Below are positions 62,460 through 64,000 of a stretch of 64,000 nt of DNA, one piece after another. The position numbers and the translations under genes are program-made. Under the pieces are notes generated by a model. The model made no database searches. It had not been told where the DNA came from and worked only from the letters and a program-made list of their open reading frames with translations. Numbering within the stretch: position 1 is the first letter of the stretch; each line of letters opens with the position of its first letter. The stretch is from JAKQHY01 sp034429475. Its GTDB lineage: Bacteria; Chloroflexota; Anaerolineae; B4-G1; SLSP01. The stretch spans positions 7,060 to 71,059 of the forward strand of contig DAOUGD010000058.1 of NCBI GenBank assembly GCA_034429475.1. The letters are read 5' to 3'.

Positions 62460-62948
62460 ATGGATCCACTGATCGCAGAACTGCAAAGACAATATCACAC
62501 CACACTGGCGATGTATCAAGGTGTGGTCAAGGCCTGCACGGATGAAATCTGGAAAAAGAAATTCGCGGGCGCAGACTTTTTGACTTTCTGGCGCGAAGCC
62601 TACCACGCCCTCTTCTGGCTGCACAACTTCCTGGGCGGCAAAGACAAGACCTTTGCCATACAACCTTTTGGCGAAGACATTGATCCTCGGACATTCACAC
62701 CGCCCAACAACATGTGTGAGCGTGCAGCAGCCCTCGAATATGCCACGCAAACCCAGGCCCGTATTGATGAAATCTTCAATACAATGACGCTCGATGAACT
62801 GAATGGCCCCGATCATTATGATGAGAGCGATTTTCGAAACGTCTACCATCGTCTGATGTACGGGCTGCTTCATGGACAGTATCACATCGGGCGGCTGGCG
62901 GCATACCTGGATCAAGAAGGGATTCAGGGGAGTTACTGGCAGGGATAA
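62460..62948 (+). CDS. DinB-family protein
   Basis: The 162-residue four-helix protein has the DinB pattern: AELQRQYHTTLAMYQGVV, FWREAYHALFWLHNFLGG and RLMYGLLHGQYHIGRLAAYL. The three likely metal-binding histidines lie in EAYHALF and HGQYHIG. DinB-like proteins bind divalent metals; some are thiol transferases, most have no known role. A GAAAGGAG-type site precedes the ATG. Confidence 0.87.
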   Translation: MDPLIAELQRQYHTTLAMYQGVVKACTDEIWKKKFAGADFLTFWREAYHALFWLHNFLGGKDKTFAIQPFGEDIDPRTFTPPNNMCERAAALEYATQTQARIDEIFNTMTLDELNGPDHYDESDFRNVYHRLMYGLLHGQYHIGRLAAYLDQEGIQGSYWQG

Positions 62949-63077
62949 AGAGGAATAGCAATTCGCCATTTACCTGGAGACGTGGTTCTCTCTGTCACGC
63001 AAATCACTCCGGCGTCATATAGTTCTTGGTCCACATCTGACTTTGGACTCAAAACTTCCTCAAAGGAGACTCAAACA

Positions 63078-63938
63078 ATGAAAGATGACATTTTGACCTA
63101 TTACACCCAACCTGGCCCGATGACCGATCCCGGCCCTTACGCGCACCTGTTCGATGACCTGCCCACCGACCTCCCGGCGCTGGTGAAGACCCTGCAAGGG
63201 GTGATGGTTCACATCTTCTGGGCAGAAGCCTACGGCTTGAAACTCACCGACGAGCGCAAGGCCGAGGTGAACTTGCGCCGCGTGGATAAGCAACTGGCGC
63301 GGATGCTGGAACTGGACGACCGCCCGCTCACGGAGGCGCGCCCGCACGACCGCAAGCTCGTCGGCAACTGCCGCGACTTCTCCGTGATGCTGGCGGCGAT
63401 CCTGCGGCATCAGGGCATCCCGGCGCGAGCGCGCTGCGGCTTCGGCACCTACTTCATCCCCGACCACTACGAAGATCACTGGGTGTGCGAGTACTGGAAC
63501 GCGGCGCAATCCCGCTGGATTCTGGTGGACGCGCAACTCGACGCCATGATGCAGGAAGCCCTCAAACTGGACTTCGACCCGCTGGACACGCCGCGCAACC
63601 GCTTCATTGTCGGCGGGGATGCGTGGCAGCTCTGCCGCAGCGGCGCCGCCAACCCCGACGACTTTGGCATCTTCGAGTGGCACGGCATGGAATTCGTGCG
63701 CGGCGACCTGCTGCGCGACTTCCTGGCGTTCAGCAAGGTCGAAATCCTGCCGTGGGACGGCGGCTGGGGTTACCTGGTTGAGCTTTCGCCGGAGCAAGTC
63801 GAACCCACCTACGCGCTGATGGATCGCGTTGCCGCCCTCATCCGCGCCGCCGACGCTTCCGGCTCCGCCGCCGATGACGCCGCCCTTCGCGCGCTGTACG
63901 AAGCAGACGCCAACTTCCATCCGCCGGCGGACTGGTAA
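63078..63938 (+). CDS. Transglutaminase-like cysteine hydrolase
   Basis: The 286-residue soluble protein carries a transglutaminase-core triad: Cys in GNCRDFSVMLAAILR, His in DHWVCEYW and Asp in LVDAQLDAMM. The layout is that of single-domain cytosolic transglutaminase-like proteins, which usually act as peptidases or amidases. AAAGGAGACTC precedes the ATG at 63078; the frame extends 32 codons upstream without support. There is no signal peptide, unlike the TgpA-like protein at 47-49.7 kb. Confidence 0.88.
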   Translation: MKDDILTYYTQPGPMTDPGPYAHLFDDLPTDLPALVKTLQGVMVHIFWAEAYGLKLTDERKAEVNLRRVDKQLARMLELDDRPLTEARPHDRKLVGNCRDFSVMLAAILRHQGIPARARCGFGTYFIPDHYEDHWVCEYWNAAQSRWILVDAQLDAMMQEALKLDFDPLDTPRNRFIVGGDAWQLCRSGAANPDDFGIFEWHGMEFVRGDLLRDFLAFSKVEILPWDGGWGYLVELSPEQVEPTYALMDRVAALIRAADASGSAADDAALRALYEADANFHPPADW

Positions 63939-63977
63939 TCCAAAGCTCACCCTGAAGGGTAGAAATTGAAGCAGTGT

Positions 63978-64000
63978 TTTCGCGGGCGGTACACCGCCCG
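63978..64000 (+). terminator. Hairpin at window end, probably a truncated terminator
   Basis: CGGGCGGT and ACCGCCCG form an inverted repeat after TTTT, 40 bases past the transglutaminase-like stop. It matches the form of the stronger hairpin at 26765-26794, but the window ends before any T-run. Confidence 0.55.

Noticed and set aside
51251..63938. Classical integron cassette array
   Set aside because: No integrase gene and no consistent attC core found; the islands share only architecture, so it is kept as a hypothesis.

Overview
The window looks like a chromosome segment of a Chloroflexota bacterium, probably of the Anaerolineae. This rests on gene content and protein style, not on a marker gene. 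The signs are threonine/proline-rich (PTATP-like) linkers in secreted proteins, a GlmU-type nucleotidyltransferase fused to a phosphohexomutase, a cyclase/AAA/TPR giant regulator, a type-5 uracil-DNA glycosylase, a family-5 solute-binding transporter with Tat-like lipoprotein signals, and high GC. I see no rRNA, tRNA, CRISPR array, phage gene or intact insertion sequence.

From 1 to 51 kb nearly everything is on the minus strand; the one exception is the mutase fusion at 18.1-20.4 kb. Reading that strand from low to high coordinates, the layout is as follows. (1) 0-4 kb holds a putative peptide-modification cluster: an unknown protein cut by the window edge, a Tat-exported protein with 17 cysteines of which 16 sit in D-x-C motifs, and a SPASM radical-SAM maturase. 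(2) 4-18 kb holds L-fucose isomerase, a response-regulator/histidine-kinase hybrid, a LarA-family racemase overlapping a sugar dehydrogenase/epimerase, and housekeeping genes (cysS, pgi, udgB, a nitroreductase and a methyltransferase-nucleotidyltransferase fusion). (3) 20-30.5 kb holds acetyltransferase, MFS transporter, LysM protein, GH130 phosphorylase, glutamate dehydrogenase, a cytochrome c lipoprotein and a 1133-residue cyclase/ATPase/TPR regulator. (4) 30.7-33.9 kb holds two tandem cobalamin-type radical-SAM proteins. (5) 34-46.3 kb is a glycan-use region: an Opp-type ABC transporter, a large unassigned protein with a sigma70-like promoter and LacI-type operator in front of it, a DUF362 protein, a GH5 lipoprotein and a UDP-sugar epimerase-like SDR. 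(6) 46.4-51 kb holds a MOSC protein, a TgpA-like transglutaminase and a class III cyclase.

From 51.2 kb to the end the genes turn to the plus strand. They form a run of short, mostly unrelated genes: two DUF3795 proteins, PPOX, Fpg, Rid, VOC, isochorismatase, SDR, GNAT, DinB, transglutaminase and two members of one uncharacterised CxxCxxC family. Many are separated by palindromic repeat islands.

The strongest candidate for an undescribed system is the D-x-C repeat protein with its SPASM enzyme at 1.2-3.5 kb. It resembles thioether (ranthipeptide or QhpD-like) maturation, but on an unusually long, Tat-exported, possibly membrane-anchored substrate. The second notable signal is in the intergenic DNA. 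About twenty islands are built from 7-9 bp tandem words arranged as inverted arms, and three copies of a separate ~95 bp element carry hairpins with covarying stems. One island-like piece sits in frame inside the histidine kinase, and others shape gene ends.
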